Shown: one piece after another, positions 60,885 to 64,000 of the stretch
Numbering within the stretch: the stretch's first letter is position 1
Layout of the letters: every line of letters begins with the position of its first letter
The notes under the pieces: generated by a model
Seen by the model: the letters and a program-made list of their open reading frames with translations, nothing else
Databases searched by the model: none
What the model was told of the DNA's origin: nothing
Made by a program: the position numbers and the translations under genes
From: Acrasis kona
Lineage: Eukaryota; Heterolobosea; Eutetramitea; Acrasida; Acrasidae
DNA length: 64,000 bases
Assembly: GCA_026419775.2 (NCBI GenBank)
Contig: JAOPGA020001721.1
Location: forward strand, 1 to 64,000
Reading direction: 5' to 3'

Positions 60885-63800
60885 CAACCATTCCAGTTGG
60901 TGTTCCTTCCAATAGTGTAGACCCTCTCTAAAGTCTCTTCAAATTTATTCTTTTCCTGCAACTCCAAATACAAATGATACAATTTCAATGAGGCCGACGC
61001 ATCTTCCTCACTAGAATGTGTTTCTTGTTGAATGTCCTTTCCTAACAAATTCTTCGATAAGAAACGGAGTGAGATCTTTCGTTGTCTTGGTAGCTGATAA
61101 ATCTCAACAGTGTCAATGGTCTGCTCCTTTGGAACAAAAACATCTAAAATGTGTCAACTTTGCAGCTTGTATGAAAAAACTCACTAATGATTTTAAAATC
61201 ATTCTTCAATCCATGTCCCACAAAAATGACTCCAATGTCCGCCAACGCTCTTAATTTGATGTATGTTGATTTTAGGTTCATTACGTGATGAGTGGAAAGT
61301 TCTGGATCCAAGTCTCCCTCCTGAAAAAATGTTAATACATGTGAAAATGTCAATGTTACCTTTAGGCCACTGAAACGTGTCATGTAGTCTGATACATTTT
61401 CGTTTGCTGTTACAATGTAATCATCCAAAAATACAATTGGTTCCACGTTGAGTCCCTTATCCAATAGTACCGTAACTCTTCCAAGTGAAAACAATTGTGA
61501 CTCCCAGTCCAAGTGATTCGTATTGGCACCATGATTCTAAAAATAAATTAATGGATGGAAATGATGCATGACTCACTTTTGAAAGTAAAACAAACTCTGC
61601 GTCAATTGCCACCTTGTCTCCCTTTTTTGGAAAATCAATTGATTCAGTTGACTGCCCATATGCTTTCTTGATGGTGATGGGATTCTTGTAAATGACGTTA
61701 GGTAGCAATTGTTCTGCGTCTGACCTCATGTAAAACAATGTAGAAGGAGTCTTGTAAGAGCGACCAAAGTATAGTACGTCTTGTCCAACGTCCACCGAAA
61801 CTTGAAAGTCATTGAATAGCACCCAATTGTTCTCCTTTAGAATGTAAGCAGCGCAGTGTCCTGTTTCTTTTTGTGATGTTGGATCAAGAATGTTGATGAT
61901 GAAGGCTTTGAGTTGGTAATGTATGTGTTGTGAGCGTGGCCGATAATCTTTGGTTGATGATAACCAGACACCTTGTGATGGATCGTACTGAAGGTCAAAG
62001 TGAGGTGGAATACAAGTTTTCTGATCTATAAAGTTAGAGTTTATTGTGAAAGAATGACATTACTATTTACATGAGCCGTTCTTATCCACGCAGGAACTGT
62101 ACACTGTAAAGTAAGGCATGGCGGAGGAGACACACATCCCGATAACATGTTCATGATGGCAGTGTTCCAATGATTGGAAGGAGGTACGTCATGAGAGAGT
62201 GCAAACACTTCATTCTTGTAGCATCCAAAAAATGTTTCGATAATGTTTTGTTTCTTCTTTTTGCTGATTTGTAACTTTTTCGGTGATGATGTGATTATTG
62301 GTGTTTCCAAAGTCATTTCTCTGCAACATGTCTTGATGACAAAATCAAAGAACAACTGCAAGGGTTAGATGGATCAGGTGAAAAAAACTTACTTGACAGA
62401 GTTTAGTGTTTGATGTTTTTTGTTCAATGAGCTGATCCATGCCAGAGAAGAATTCTGGATCCAGACCACGTAACGTCCTTATGAGATTATTAGCTGATAA
62501 TGTCCTATGTGTATGCGACTGCTTCTCTGCTTGCTGAAACATGTAGAATAAAAATCTTTTAAGGTTAGATAAAACGTTCTGAGAAAATCACTCACCCCAG
62601 TTCACAGGATAAACAATGTGTCTTATCGCATAAATGGTTCATGAAACTTGTACGCAGTGGTTCGCTCAAGTGATACAAGACCTTAATGGATATTAATGTA
62701 TAATGTAAGAAATGAAACTGTACCTGAACGGTTGCATTCACAAACTGTGTGTACTGAAGTACATTCTCAAGACCTGAATATTTGGTGGAATTAAACTTTG
62801 AAAAATCAAACTCTTGAAATTTTTGTTTGCTGGGTTTAATGTTGAGTCTGATGTATCTCTTTGGTACGATCCTCTATGTAGGGTTAGTGATGATTATAAA
62901 AAGTCGCATACCAATGTCTTTTCGACTTGGTTTTCTATATAACCGTCAGTGAGGTTTTCTAAACCAGGATTTTCACAAATGAGAGCTCCTTTCATTTTCA
63001 GTTTACCAAAGATGGCTGGATGAATGGTTTGTAGTTTGCAAGGAGAGCACTTGGTACCAACTGGCCAATCGCTAAGAGGTACAGAGTCGCTTAACATGTT
63101 GTTGTAATTAGTATCGTCCTGAGTGTGACGTGAGTTGGGATTGAGCTGTGGCAGTAATTGTCCATTCGTCGACCATACGTGTATCATTCCAATACTGTTA
63201 CCAAATAACAAATTCTCTCCTGTCAATGGTTAATAAAATGAGTAAAAGTATGAAAACCTGAAGATGAGAGTTCCAAGTTTGTGATTGATGTTTGTGTGTT
63301 GTTGGCATACAGGTAAGCATTGTTGGTTGGTATGGTATAAGAATCTTCGGTGATGAGGTTTTGTTGAATGTCCATAAATTGAAACTGTCCATTTGTTGAG
63401 GAAGCAACAATCATTGAGCTGCAAAGTTAGTTTCACGTTGCGTTGACTTACCTGAACATTGGATGGAACTTGACGAATGTTGGACAGTAGCGGAAATGAC
63501 AGGATCCAAGTTGCCTGTTTGTTCTCAAATCAAAAACTCTAATCATTGTATCAGGATACATTCCATACTGATCTTGATCCTCCCATCCACAAGTTACCAT
63601 CAAGTCTCCCTTTACTTTTTGGTTAGAATGTTTGAGTTGACTAAAGAACATACCATCAATAGTGTTAATTGTTAAGGCGTGCGCATTAAAAACATGTTCC
63701 ATGCTAAGTGACCTTGGATCTCTTAAAGAGACTTGACCTGATGTATGTCCAACACATAAATATTTTGTTCCTGGTTTGATGACACAACTGCCTTGAGATT

Positions 63801-63967
63801 CAACCTAAAAATTAAAATTGATACAATGCTTTAACTTACTGCATCGACAATTTTTTGTGTTGCAAGATCAAAACTGAATACTTCTTCGATGTTGCCGCCC
63901 AACACAAGTTTGCTTTGGCCTGTACCAAACCATCCGCTCGCCCAACCCATTCCCAGAAGTGAATCCT
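60885..63967 (-). CDS. PAN2: PAN2 deadenylase catalytic subunit (5' end beyond window)
   Basis: At least 13 exons on the minus strand. From the 3' end: 60885-61143, 61185-61320, 61360-61536, 61577-62020, 62072-62354, 62392-62555, 62596-62681, 62724-62872, 62911-63219, 63258-63418, 63452-63609, 63654-63804 and 63840-about 63967. Introns are 33-51 nt. With PAN3 it shortens poly(A) tails. Seen: WD-like blades (VTCGWEDQDQYG, SSSGENLLFGNS), the inactive UCH domain (FVNATVQVLYHLSEPLR, CELGFLFYMFQQ) and the DEDDh exonuclease (VAIDAEFVLLS, FSGLKEGDLDPE, DIGVIFVGHGLKNDFKII, HSSEEDASASL). The UCH nucleophile Cys is absent, as in all PAN2. The first blades and start codon lie beyond 64000. Confidence 0.93.
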
Positions 63968-64000
63968 CTTATGAATTAGGATTGAATCAAACTGAATCGA

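Overview
The window is nuclear DNA from a gene-dense protist. Genes are intron-poor to moderately intron-bearing, lie 10-900 bp apart on both strands, and use the standard code, with TAA, TAG and TGA all ending real genes. Almost all introns I could place are 33-51 nt, with GTAAGT-like donors, a TTAAC/CTAAC-like branch site and a YAG end. Broad eukaryotic genes (fibrillarin, histone H3, INTS4, POT1, PAN2, ASNSD1, HGH1, TRMO, kinesin, SNAREs) sit beside secreted glycosidases, a protease-lectin fusion and an NHL-propeller/GPS receptor. That mix and the compact layout suggest a free-living amoeboid or amoeboflagellate excavate such as a heterolobosean (Naegleria/Acrasis type). This assignment is inference, not proof.

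Layout. 0.4-4.3 kb: a 1294-aa polycystin-1/adhesion-type receptor built on a homogenised NHL repeat. 4.7-10.5 kb: a small membrane protein, a GH71/99-like glycosidase, a protein with a ParB-like 'RFTQ' tail and a secreted orphan. 10.7-15.9 kb: class-III aminotransferase, a multipass membrane protein and a catalase-like protein. 16.2-22.9 kb: fibrillarin, an RGG protein with a PAM2 motif, ASNSD1 and a coiled-coil protein whose tail overlaps ASNSD1. 23.5-30.7 kb: INTS4, a RING-TRAF-WD40 ligase, a GH127 arabinofuranosidase and a small membrane protein. 31.1-34.9 kb: a kinesin fused to U-box and F-box modules, facing POT1. 35-40 kb: two ABC-transporter relics around a protease-lectin and a TM-less Qa-SNARE. 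40-45 kb: a longin protein without a SNARE motif, a predicted myristoylated orphan, a membrane protein and an RGS/START-like fusion. 45-51 kb: histone H3, TRMO and a PPR gene with 7 bp between their start codons, a SANT/Myb protein and SLC35F6. 51.5-57.5 kb: a 1448-aa disordered protein with a C-terminal PH-like domain, a double zinc-finger coiled-coil protein and a P-loop relic. 57.8-64 kb: HGH1, nucleoside diphosphate kinase, an orphan membrane protein and the 3' part of PAN2, which runs off the window.

There is no operon-like or viral island. The genes are mostly independent housekeeping units. The most novel item is the motor-ubiquitin ligase fusion at 31.1-33.0 kb. Gene models were spliced by eye, checked by phase and by family motifs, and every multi-exon total is divisible by three (the partial PAN2 could not be checked this way). 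I recognised no tRNA, rRNA, CRISPR array, retroelement or intact transposon.
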